Source of the DNA: Flavobacterium sp. UBA7680 | GTDB taxonomy: Bacteria; Bacteroidota; Bacteroidia; Flavobacteriales; Flavobacteriaceae | DNA length: 64,000 nucleotides | Assembly: GCF_002482975.1 (NCBI RefSeq) | Contig: NZ_DLHA01000017.1 | Span: 103,459 to 167,458 of the forward strand | Direction: 5' to 3' | Part shown: one piece after another, positions 55,887 to 62,848 of the stretch | Position numbering within the stretch: position 1 is the first letter of the stretch | Layout: every line of letters begins with the position of its first letter | Program-made: the position numbers and the translations under genes | Notes under the pieces: generated by a model | Databases searched by the model: none | Told to the model about the DNA's origin: nothing | What the model saw: only the letters and a program-made list of their open reading frames with translations

Positions 55887-56297
55887 ATGCCTATTATAAA
55901 TTTAAAAGTCAGCGGCAAAGAAGACGCTGCTTTAGCAAAAGAATTAGCGGTAATTATTAGCGGCCTTACCAAAAAGGTCCTGAATAAAAAACCCGAAGTT
56001 ACGGTTGTAACGGTATCATTTGTTCCAGACAATTTTTGGTTTATTAACTCCGAATCGCTGGAAGATTTACAAACGAAAAGTTTTCATCTTACGATTAAAA
56101 TTTCTGATTCTACCAATCTAAAAAACGACAAAGCCAATTATATCGATGCTGTTAACAAGGCGTTGGAACTTCGATTGGGCGGAATTCATCCGGTAAGTTA
56201 TACGGCAATCGAAGAAATGAAAGCTGATGCATACGGTTATGAAGGATTAACTATTGAATACAAAATAATTCATAATCGCATAAAATTAGAAAAATGA
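55887..56297 (+). CDS. Tautomerase (4-oxalocrotonate tautomerase-like)
   Basis: 136 residues. It starts MPIINLKVSGKEDAALAKELAV: after Met removal Pro-1 would be the catalytic base, as in 4-OT/MIF superfamily enzymes. At ~135 residues it is the length of two fused 4-OT units rather than one 60-residue unit, with the second half (..SFHLTIKISDSTNLKND..) lacking an obvious Pro. The 3' end overlaps the start of the NTF2-like gene by 4 nt (ATGA). Substrate unknown. Confidence 0.8.
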   Translation: MPIINLKVSGKEDAALAKELAVIISGLTKKVLNKKPEVTVVTVSFVPDNFWFINSESLEDLQTKSFHLTIKISDSTNLKNDKANYIDAVNKALELRLGGIHPVSYTAIEEMKADAYGYEGLTIEYKIIHNRIKLEK

Positions 56298-56842
56298 AAA
56301 ATATAAAAGTATTGATTTTTGGCTGTTTGATTTGTATTCAAAATATAACCGCACAGCAAAAAGCAGATAACAAAAAAGAAATAAATGCGATTATAGAAAA
56401 GTACAGCGAAAGCGTGATCAAAAGAGATTCGATCGCTTTTTACGATTTATTTAATGACGGAACGGTTACTTGGTGCGCTGCGCTTATGGATAAATCACAA
56501 AATAAAGAAATAGAAACAAACGGAAAAGAAAAAGCCCGATCGAATTATTTTTCCGGGACTTATAAAGGTTTTATGAGAAGTTTGTTCCGCCATCAATCTA
56601 CCGAAGATAAGTTTGACAACATTCATATTATTGAAGATGGAACTGTCGCCGCCGTAACAATGGATTATAGTTTTTGGGCGGATAATAAAATGACCAATTT
56701 TGGCGGTAAATATTTAACTCTAATAAAAAGAGACGGCAAATGGAAAATTACCAGCGTCATTTATTCCTTAGAACTTACCTCCTATTTTGAACAACCTTCG
56801 CTTGCAATCAGAAAAAAAGAAAAGAAATTACAATTATTATAA
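56294..56842 (+). CDS. NTF2-like (SnoaL/DUF4440-type) secreted protein
   Basis: 182 residues with a signal peptide (~1-20, ends ITAQ). The rest looks like the NTF2/SnoaL cone fold: ..INAIIEKYSESVIKRDSIAFYDLFNDGTVTW.. at the start, ..VAAVTMDYSFWADNKMTNFGGKYLTLIKRDGKWKITSVIYS.. at the end. It is translationally coupled to the tautomerase gene (ATGA overlap). Function within the family is unassigned. A terminator follows. Confidence 0.78.
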   Translation: MKNIKVLIFGCLICIQNITAQQKADNKKEINAIIEKYSESVIKRDSIAFYDLFNDGTVTWCAALMDKSQNKEIETNGKEKARSNYFSGTYKGFMRSLFRHQSTEDKFDNIHIIEDGTVAAVTMDYSFWADNKMTNFGGKYLTLIKRDGKWKITSVIYSLELTSYFEQPSLAIRKKEKKLQLL

Positions 56843-56861
56843 AGACTTGAATCAGAAAAAA

Positions 56862-56899
56862 CAAAACCCTTAAACATTGATTTGTTTAAGGGTTTATCT
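56862..56899. terminator. Bidirectional terminator
   Basis: Stem AAACCCTTAAAC / GTTTAAGGGTTT with an ~8 nt loop, between the convergent NTF2-like gene and the TIGR03915-like gene. It overlaps the last codons of the latter. Confidence 0.85.
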
Positions 56900-57670
56900 T
56901 TTCAAATTCGGAATTTTCTCTGTCAAATTCTTCCAATAGCGTTTCGGCATATGCTGTAAATGCAGTTTGGTATTTTTTCTGGATTCAATATTAACACTGC
57001 TGAAATATCGACGCCATAAATTCTGAAAAAACTCTTCGTCGTCGTCGCTTATTTCGGCTAAAAATTTAGAAGAATTGGAATCAGCATTAAACTCTAATTG
57101 TACCGAAGTTGTATTTTCGAGATCATAATAAATGCCGTATTTGCGTTTGGCGTCATAAATTAACCAACGCTGATCTGCATAACGATTTTTAAAATGCCTT
57201 TCTATCAAAGGCAGTACATCGCAGTCGGGTTCTACTATTGCGTAATACAAATTATCTTTGGTCAATTTAAACCTGACAAAAGCTTCCATTCGGTGGCTTT
57301 CTCTTCCGGTTAAGTGAGCGGCTTTTCTAACTTCTAAAACTGCCGAATTAGATAAATCGCCTTCAACATTTATAGAACTCGAAAAAATATATTTTACGTA
57401 TTGAAATAAGGTTTCGTCAATTTTATCATTTTCAGATAAAAAAGCTCTGTAAATATTCGCAAAACCTTCTTTTGAAAGCTTTTGTTTTAATCCGTTTAAA
57501 ACCCGTTTTGCTTTTACTAAATCTGTTGTTACTAAATATTTATTCGAAAAAAGCAAAGCATTTGAAACTTCACTTTTAGCAAAAACCACATCATCGAGTT
57601 TAAGCTCGTAAATTTCAAATACAGCCGAAAGCCAGCCTTCAAAAGTACTATCGTAAATTATTTGTGTCAT
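56894..57670 (-). CDS. TIGR03915-type putative DNA metabolism protein
   Basis: 258 residues, soluble. It begins TQIIYDSTFEGWLSAVFEIYE and has ..RKAAHLTGRESHRMEAFVRFK.. in the middle and ..DERFFQNLWRRYFSSVNIESR-like text near the end, which fits the TIGR03915/DUF4130 partner of the radical-SAM 'SAM-modified DNA repair' protein. The two genes are side by side (5 nt gap), as in many bacteria. The pair is predicted to act in DNA repair or base modification, but its chemistry is uncharacterised. Confidence 0.85.
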   Translation of the reverse strand: MTQIIYDSTFEGWLSAVFEIYELKLDDVVFAKSEVSNALLFSNKYLVTTDLVKAKRVLNGLKQKLSKEGFANIYRAFLSENDKIDETLFQYVKYIFSSSINVEGDLSNSAVLEVRKAAHLTGRESHRMEAFVRFKLTKDNLYYAIVEPDCDVLPLIERHFKNRYADQRWLIYDAKRKYGIYYDLENTTSVQLEFNADSNSSKFLAEISDDDEEFFQNLWRRYFSSVNIESRKNTKLHLQHMPKRYWKNLTEKIPNLKR

Positions 57671-57675
57671 TTGGT

Positions 57676-58935
57676 TTAAAATAAAGAAAGCTGATTCGAA
57701 AAATCATTTTTGTATTTGCTTTTCTGCGTATTCAAAATATGATCTTTTATTTGAATCGAAGTCAAATCCCGCTGTAATTGAAAAGGCGAAGCAAAAGCCA
57801 AAAAGTATTTTGACCTGCTATAAGCGATTCCTAATTTCTGTAAATCTTCGGGTTGCAATCTTTTAAATTTTCTTGCGGACACAATCTTTTGGGCACTTGA
57901 AACTCCAATTCCGGGAATTCTGAGGATCAATTCTAAATCGGCGGTATTGATATCAACAGGGAATTGGTTTAAGTTTCGCAAAGCCCAGCCCAGTTTTGGA
58001 TCAATATCCAAATCAAGATTCGGCTGATCAAAACCTACAATTTCATTGACATTAAATCCGTAAAAACGAAGTAGCCAATCGGCCTGATACAACCGATTTT
58101 CCCGAATCATGGGAACAGGCGTACCAATTGCCGGAAGCCGATTGTCATAACTTATCGGCACATATCCCGAATAATAAACACGTTTCATGTTCATTTGTTC
58201 GTAGAAATAATTGGCCATGCCAAGGATTTCGAGATCATTTTCTTTTGTTGCACCAATAACCATTTGCGTACTTTGACCCGCCGGAGCAAAAAGCGGTGCT
58301 TTGTAGTTTAGTTTTTTTTCTTCTTTATAACCAACGATTTCATTTTTCAGATATTCCATTGGTTTGATCACATCGATATGATTTTTATCGGGAGCCAGTA
58401 ATTTAAGACTTTGCTCTGTTGGCATTTCGACATTTACGCTTAAACGGTCGGCATAAAGTCCTGCTTCTTTTAGCAGTTCGTCGCTCGCGCCCGGAATGGC
58501 TTTTAAATGAATATATCCATTAAAGTTTTCTTCTAACCGAAGTTTCTTTACGATTCTCACCAAACGTTCCATCGTATAATCGGGATTATCAAAAATACCC
58601 GAACTCAAAAACAAACCTTCAATATAATTTCTTCGGTAAAAACCAATCGTCAAATCCACCACTTCCTGAACGGTAAAAGCGGCGCGTTTTATATCATTGC
58701 TTTTTCTGCTCACACAATATGCACAGTCGAAAATACAATGATTGGTCAGTAAAATTTTAAGCAAGGAAACGCAGCGTCCGTCTTCGGTATACGCATGGCA
58801 AATTCCTTTTCCCATTGCATCGCCAAGTCCTTTGCCTTTATTTTCCCGTTTGCTGCCGCTGGACGAACACGAAACATCATATTTTGCTGCATCGGCTAAA
58901 ATTGCCAATTTCTCCATCACTCTTTCGTGTACCAT
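57676..58935 (-). CDS. Radical SAM DNA modification/repair protein (TIGR03916-type)
   Basis: 419 residues. The [4Fe-4S]/SAM site is TNHCIFDCAYC (Cys ~67, 71, 74). An N-terminal ..LADAAKYDVSCSSSGS.. and ..GICHAYTEDGRCVSLLK.. are family marks, with extra cysteines. The C-terminus has a helix-hairpin-helix (LRIPGIGVSSAQKIVSARK, ~347-365) that would bind DNA. It matches the putative DNA modification/repair radical SAM family, paired with TIGR03915. An ATG 6 codons inside (58917) is an alternative start. Confidence 0.9.
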   Translation of the reverse strand: MVHERVMEKLAILADAAKYDVSCSSSGSKRENKGKGLGDAMGKGICHAYTEDGRCVSLLKILLTNHCIFDCAYCVSRKSNDIKRAAFTVQEVVDLTIGFYRRNYIEGLFLSSGIFDNPDYTMERLVRIVKKLRLEENFNGYIHLKAIPGASDELLKEAGLYADRLSVNVEMPTEQSLKLLAPDKNHIDVIKPMEYLKNEIVGYKEEKKLNYKAPLFAPAGQSTQMVIGATKENDLEILGMANYFYEQMNMKRVYYSGYVPISYDNRLPAIGTPVPMIRENRLYQADWLLRFYGFNVNEIVGFDQPNLDLDIDPKLGWALRNLNQFPVDINTADLELILRIPGIGVSSAQKIVSARKFKRLQPEDLQKLGIAYSRSKYFLAFASPFQLQRDLTSIQIKDHILNTQKSKYKNDFSNQLSLF

Positions 58936-59280
58936 TTTGCCTTTTTTATTTGTTTTTGGAATGAAATTTCATCATTTCAAAATTAGGAATTTGGCATGGA
59001 GAAGGGTTGAAAATCACTGTTCTAAATTGTATCAAATTTTTAAGCTAATGTCAACAATAACAAAGCTTTTCCTAATAATTATTCTCCTCAAAATAAAAGA
59101 GTTAAAGTTTAAAAACAGGTATAAATACCTGGTCCAAAATTTTTGAATATTTATACATTGCGCTAACAGTTTAGAAAGTTTTTTTAGCCCCCTTAGAATT
59201 ATTTTTCAACTCTCTTTTTTTGTAAAATTGAGATTACTGTATTAGCGAAAAAATATTAAAGAATCAAAAAAGCTAAAGCA
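58936..59280. other. 345 bp gap upstream of a small gene
   Basis: AT-rich, no convincing protein. It contains CAGGTAT-AA-ATACCTG (59116-59131), a perfect 7 bp inverted repeat that may be an operator, and several T runs. Promoters for the minus-strand radical SAM operon and the plus-strand small gene should both be here, but no strong -33/-7 pair was found. Confidence 0.5.
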
Positions 59281-59523
59281 ATGAATTTTGAAAAAGGACA
59301 AGATGTATCCTACACAACTTTAAGTGGGAGATCTTACAGGGCTATTGTATTAGAAAGAAAATTAGATTTTAAAAAAGGACTTATCAAAAAATCTGCAATG
59401 AAAGAAATGACGTTTCATTATTTGATTGAAGTCTATAGAAATGATCTTAGAGAACAAATTCTTTGTTCAGAGGATCAGATGAAGCTTTTAGAGCAAAAAG
59501 TGAGCATAAAAAAAGCGGCTTAA
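59281..59523 (+). CDS. Small cytoplasmic protein of unknown function
   Basis: 80 residues, MNFEKGQDVSYTTLSGRSYRAIVLE..., basic and without a signal peptide or membrane helix. The N-terminal ~30 residues could form an SH3-like barrel (..DVSYTTLSGRSYRAIVLERKLD..), and the rest a helix ending KKAA. It has a long leader and ends in its own terminator, so it looks like an independent gene. No family recognised. Confidence 0.65.
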   Translation: MNFEKGQDVSYTTLSGRSYRAIVLERKLDFKKGLIKKSAMKEMTFHYLIEVYRNDLREQILCSEDQMKLLEQKVSIKKAA

Positions 59524-59537
59524 TAGCCGCTTTTTAA
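59509..59537. terminator. Terminator overlapping the small gene's end
   Basis: AAAAAAGCGGCT-TAAT-AGCCGCTTTTT: a 4 nt loop stem that includes the last codons and stop of the small gene. It lies between it and the convergent nucleosidase gene. Confidence 0.85.
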
Positions 59538-59538
59538 T

Positions 59539-60141
59539 CTATACTAAAACATCTTCATTATTCAATCCTAAAATCTTACCGTAAGCCACAGCCGCTTTAT
59601 GCACCTGAACAAACCAGTCTTCGGCTGCATTATCATCGGCACCATCAGAAATGTATTTGAGACATAAAAACGGAATATTTTCTTTCATTGCAATCATGGC
59701 TAAAACATAGCCTTCCATATCTACAACATTATAGGCATCAGAACAATGTCCCATTTCAAAATTATCGCCTGTTCCACAGATTCCTTCTTTTAGGTTATCC
59801 ATTTTCAAACCATATTCCAGAACTGGAGGCAGCCCAGATAATGGCGTTTCATATTGCGCATATCCTAATCCCTGAACATCCATGTCTCTTTGTACAAATT
59901 TAGTACAGCAGATAACGTCTCCTTTTTGAAAAAAACTGCTTCCCGCAGATCCTAAATTAACTATTAAGGAAGGCTTTTTATTTTGAATAGCTTTAGACAA
60001 TTCATACGCTGCATTAACTTTTCCAATCCCTGTAATCAATGTATTATAGTTTTTAAAAACTTCTGCGGCTTCAGATTCAAGAGCAAAAGAGAATAATATA
60101 TCGTCGATGGAAAAAGATTGGTTTTGGTTAATTTGGATCAT
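59539..60141 (-). CDS. Nucleoside phosphorylase/MTA-SAH nucleosidase-like protein
   Basis: 200 residues of the PNP_UDP_1 fold. ..LITGIGKVNAAYELSKAI.. and ..IVNLGSAGSSFFQKGDV.. form the base/phosphate region. VVDMEGYVLAMIA carries the ME-G pair that binds ribose hydroxyls, and LKYISDGADD supplies the Asp acid. This pattern is nearest to 5'-methylthioadenosine/SAH nucleosidases. It is shorter than the ~230-residue family average, with the N-terminal strand reduced. Likely a purine nucleoside hydrolase; exact substrate open. Confidence 0.83.
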   Translation of the reverse strand: MIQINQNQSFSIDDILFSFALESEAAEVFKNYNTLITGIGKVNAAYELSKAIQNKKPSLIVNLGSAGSSFFQKGDVICCTKFVQRDMDVQGLGYAQYETPLSGLPPVLEYGLKMDNLKEGICGTGDNFEMGHCSDAYNVVDMEGYVLAMIAMKENIPFLCLKYISDGADDNAAEDWFVQVHKAAVAYGKILGLNNEDVLV

Positions 60142-60265
60142 GTTTAATTTGGATTTTCAGTCAGCAAAAATACATTTAAAAAGTTTTTTTATTTGATGTA
60201 TTTGTTCTAATTCTAAAAACCACGTTAAAATCCCAATCAAATAGCGGTTTTTCCATATAAAAAAA

Positions 60266-60273
60266 TATATTTG
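60266..60273 (+). promoter_or_regulatory. -7 promoter box that decides the DUF6642 start
   Basis: TATATTTG matches TAnnTTTG. A TTG that could be read as a start codon at 60271 lies inside this box, which argues for the ATG at 60313, 39 nt downstream, as the true start. No clear -33 element was found. Confidence 0.45.
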
Positions 60274-60312
60274 TCAAAAGCAGTTTTCCTTAGAACCGAA
60301 AAGACATTTTGT

Positions 60313-60876
60313 ATGGATAATGAAAAATTTATTTTCTGCCTTGAAGGCGTACAGGACGTAGATACCGTTATGACTACTGATGTGGTTAAAAATCTGGAAG
60401 AAATTGCTATTGACCAGGGAATTGCAAGTATTTATAAAGCTTGCGATACGATTGAAGGTTTAGAGGAAAGCTTGAATACGCTGCTTTATGACGATCATAA
60501 TTTTAAGGATTATGAAATTATTTATCTTGTAATGCCGGGACAGGAAAATAACATTTGCCTTCATGATTATTACTACAGCCTCGAAGAAATAGCCGAACTT
60601 TTTGAGGGAAAAATGAAAGGAAAGATTATTCATTTTGCCAATAAAAAAAGACTGGACCTCAACGATGAGGAAGCGCAATATTTTCTGGATATTACCGGCG
60701 CGCGCGCCATTTCGGGTTACGGATCAACTTATAACAAAATTGCCAGCTGCAGTACGATTGACAAAGCTTTTTTTAGCTTGTATCAGGAAAATGATGATCT
60801 TACGGAAGTGGTAGAAGATTTGTATCAAAAACATTATGCACTTTGCAAATTACTTGATTTTAGATTGTATTATTAA
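60313..60876 (+). CDS. DUF6642-like protein of unknown function
   Basis: 187 residues from MDNEKFIFCLEGVQDVD. A TTG 14 codons upstream is rejected because it sits in the promoter box. The protein is soluble, acidic, alpha/beta: ..LEEIAIDQGIASIYKACDTIEGLEESLNTLLYDDHN.., then ..YEIIYLVMPGQENNICLHDYYYSLEEIAELF.. and ..GARAISGYGSTYN... This resembles proteins annotated DUF6642 (recalled). It reads like a sensor or CHAT/Toprim-like domain but no active site can be assigned. An AraC gene starts 2 nt after its stop, so they are one operon. Confidence 0.72.
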   Translation: MDNEKFIFCLEGVQDVDTVMTTDVVKNLEEIAIDQGIASIYKACDTIEGLEESLNTLLYDDHNFKDYEIIYLVMPGQENNICLHDYYYSLEEIAELFEGKMKGKIIHFANKKRLDLNDEEAQYFLDITGARAISGYGSTYNKIASCSTIDKAFFSLYQENDDLTEVVEDLYQKHYALCKLLDFRLYY

Positions 60877-60878
60877 GT

Positions 60879-61799
60879 ATGAAAGCGAAGACAACCGAAA
60901 AAATAAAGACCTATAATCCTTCAAGATTTCGGGAGAAGTTTTTGGGAGAGGACAATCCTATTCATTTGCTTTTCAAATCAAATTCGGATCATTTTTTCTG
61001 TTTGGAGATTGAGGAAATCATGCAGATGCAATATCCGGTTCCGCCTTCTAAACATTCCTGTCATACTTTAATTTTTATTACTTCTGGTCAGCATGTTATG
61101 AAATTAGGTTATCAGGAATACATCACTACCGATAACGAAATGATTATGGTTCCGGCAGGTCAGATTTTCTCTCTTGATAATGTTAACAGTATACACAAAG
61201 GCTTTATCTGTCAATTTCATCCTGATATTTTAATTGGAAAATACGGAAGCCGTGAAATGCTTAATGAATTTGATTTCATGAAAATTTCGGGTAATCCGAA
61301 AGTAGCTTTTTCCAGCAAAGATGTTCCTGATATTACGGCTATTTTGAATCGGCTTCAAAAAGAATATTCAGAAACTGAGAGCGCGAATTTGAATATTGTG
61401 CAGTCGTATTTGATTGCTTTGTTTTATGAAATGAATAAAAATTCGGTTAAGAGTGCGAAAAGTATTTCGGCCGCAGAAGTTATTACAAATAAGTTCAAAG
61501 AACTGATTCACGAGCATATTAAAACCCATCATTTTGTTCATTATTATGCTTCGCTGCTCAATGTTACGCCAAATCATTTAAATAAATCTGTCCGAACGGT
61601 TACCGGAAAATCGGCAGCAAAATGGATTGACGAGACCATATTGCTTGAAGCTAAATATCTGCTGTTTCAAACTACGCTTTCTGTAAGTGAAATCGCCATA
61701 CAAGTGGGACTTGAAGACCAATCGTACTTTAGTCGGTTTTTTAAAAAGCATGAAGGGATTAGTCCTATTCAATATCGAAAAATGATTGATAAATCCTAA
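60879..61799 (+). CDS. AraC-family transcriptional regulator
   Basis: 306 residues. A cupin-like sensor (~60-140, ..HTLIFITSGQHVMKLGY.., ..NEMIMVPAGQIFSLD..) is followed by a C-terminal AraC HTH (..LNVTPNHLNKSVRTVTGKSAAKWI.., ..SEIAIQVGLEDQSYFSRFFKKHEGISPIQYR). It starts 2 nt after the DUF6642-like gene, which suggests that the two are functionally linked. Confidence 0.92.
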   Translation: MKAKTTEKIKTYNPSRFREKFLGEDNPIHLLFKSNSDHFFCLEIEEIMQMQYPVPPSKHSCHTLIFITSGQHVMKLGYQEYITTDNEMIMVPAGQIFSLDNVNSIHKGFICQFHPDILIGKYGSREMLNEFDFMKISGNPKVAFSSKDVPDITAILNRLQKEYSETESANLNIVQSYLIALFYEMNKNSVKSAKSISAAEVITNKFKELIHEHIKTHHFVHYYASLLNVTPNHLNKSVRTVTGKSAAKWIDETILLEAKYLLFQTTLSVSEIAIQVGLEDQSYFSRFFKKHEGISPIQYRKMIDKS

Positions 61800-61861
61800 T
61801 TATTGATTATTGCATCCTATTAAATAACAATACATTTTTCTGAAATTTGCATCTCAAAAAA

Positions 61862-62071
61862 ATGCATATTATGATTTATGTTTTTAAAACTTCCGTTGAC
61901 AGTCGATCCAAATTTGAGTCGGCTTCTGCCCTGCTTCAGGAATTGCTCCCAAATTCGTTATGGAATTTTGATCTCGAAGACTGCGATAATATTTTAAGAA
62001 TCGACAGTGAACTTGATATTCCTAATTTAATTCAAAATAACGGCATTTTTGATTGTATCGAATTAGAATAA
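61862..62071 (+). CDS. Small ferredoxin-fold-like protein
   Basis: 69 residues from ATG 61862 (ATG 61871 is equally possible; a TTG upstream is unlikely). MIYVFKTSVDSRSKFESASALLQELLP then WNFDLEDCDNILRIDSE shows the beta-alpha-beta-beta pattern of heavy-metal-associated-type ferredoxin folds, but without the CxxC metal site. Similar small proteins are common in Flavobacterium (from memory). It lies 62 nt after the AraC gene and 45 nt before the pentapeptide-repeat gene. Confidence 0.68.
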   Translation: MHIMIYVFKTSVDSRSKFESASALLQELLPNSLWNFDLEDCDNILRIDSELDIPNLIQNNGIFDCIELE

Positions 62072-62116
62072 AAATCAAGTTTATTTCTTCAATTTTCAAT
62101 TTCTTCATCCCTTTTA

Positions 62117-62689
62117 ATGGAAACAAAATTATATCAAAACCGAACTTTTGACACGGTAGATTATGCTGATCAGAGTTTATCGAATACTGAATTTGTGAAC
62201 TGCGAATTCATCAATTGCAACTTTTCTAAAAGTGATTTAAGCCATAATGATTTTCTGGATTCTACTTTTAAAAACTGCAATCTTTCATTGGCGATTCTGA
62301 AAAACACGGGATTAAAAAATATCAAGTTTATTGGCTGTAAACTGATGGGTTTGGATTTCAGCGCGAGTAACAGCTTTTTGTTTTCCATGAGTTTTCAGGA
62401 TTGCCTTTTAGATTATTCGACTTTCATTTACAAGAAATTAAAGAAAACGAATTTTATTGACTGCTCTGTAAAAGATGTCGATTTCTCGAATACTGATTTG
62501 TCTTTGGTGGTATTCAAAAACTGTGATTTATCGAATGCCACTTTCGTGGAATGTATTCTGGAAAAGACTGATTTTCGATCGTCTAGAAATTATGCTTTTG
62601 ATCCTTCTGAAAATAAAATTAAAGGAACTAAGGTTTCGCATATTGCGCTTGCGGGTTTGCTACAAAAGTTTGACTTGGAGATTGAGTAG
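62117..62689 (+). CDS. Pentapeptide-repeat protein
   Basis: 190 residues made of tandem five-residue repeats with Phe/Leu at the centre: FVNCEFINCNFSKSDLSHNDF, ..NCNLSLAILKNTGLKNIKF.., ..DLSNATFVECILEKTDF... These fold as a right-handed quadrilateral beta helix. Cys occurs often at the position before the centre (ECIL, DCSV, NCDL). No signal peptide; cytoplasmic. Such proteins include Qnr/McbG-type gyrase protectors, but most have no known role and nothing here points to resistance. Confidence 0.88.
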   Translation: METKLYQNRTFDTVDYADQSLSNTEFVNCEFINCNFSKSDLSHNDFLDSTFKNCNLSLAILKNTGLKNIKFIGCKLMGLDFSASNSFLFSMSFQDCLLDYSTFIYKKLKKTNFIDCSVKDVDFSNTDLSLVVFKNCDLSNATFVECILEKTDFRSSRNYAFDPSENKIKGTKVSHIALAGLLQKFDLEIE

Positions 62690-62744
62690 TTTTTTTAATC
62701 GCAGTTTTCAGTCTCGGTTTACAGTTATAGTTTTTGCGCATAGG

Positions 62745-62777
62745 AACTTTGTCAAAGTTTAAAACTTTGACAAAGTT
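62745..62777. repeat. Tandem pair of 15 bp palindromes forming a 33 bp inverted repeat
   Basis: AACTTTGTCAAAGTT (62745-62759) and AACTTTGACAAAGTT (62763-62777) are each almost self-complementary, and together form a near-perfect 16 bp inverted repeat around one central base. It lies between the pentapeptide gene and a terminator. It may be a dispersed repeat or a protein-binding site. Confidence 0.6.
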
Positions 62778-62786
62778 GGAAAACAC

Positions 62787-62818
62787 AAAAAAGGGATGCT
62801 GTTTTGCATCCCTTTTTA
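62787..62818. terminator. Bidirectional terminator
   Basis: Stem AAAAAGGGATGC / GCATCCCTTTTT with a ~6 nt loop, between the convergent pentapeptide-repeat gene and the beta-helix gene. Confidence 0.87.
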
Positions 62819-62848
62819 AACCAATGAAAAAAAAGAAAAAAATGAATA

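Noticed and set aside
60271..60312. TTG start giving 14 extra residues to the DUF6642-like protein
   Set aside because: The TTG lies inside a TATATTTG promoter box and the added residues look unrelated to the protein.
62117..62689. Pentapeptide-repeat protein considered as Qnr-type quinolone resistance
   Set aside because: The repeat fold alone is not specific; characteristic Qnr loop features are not visible and no resistance context is present.
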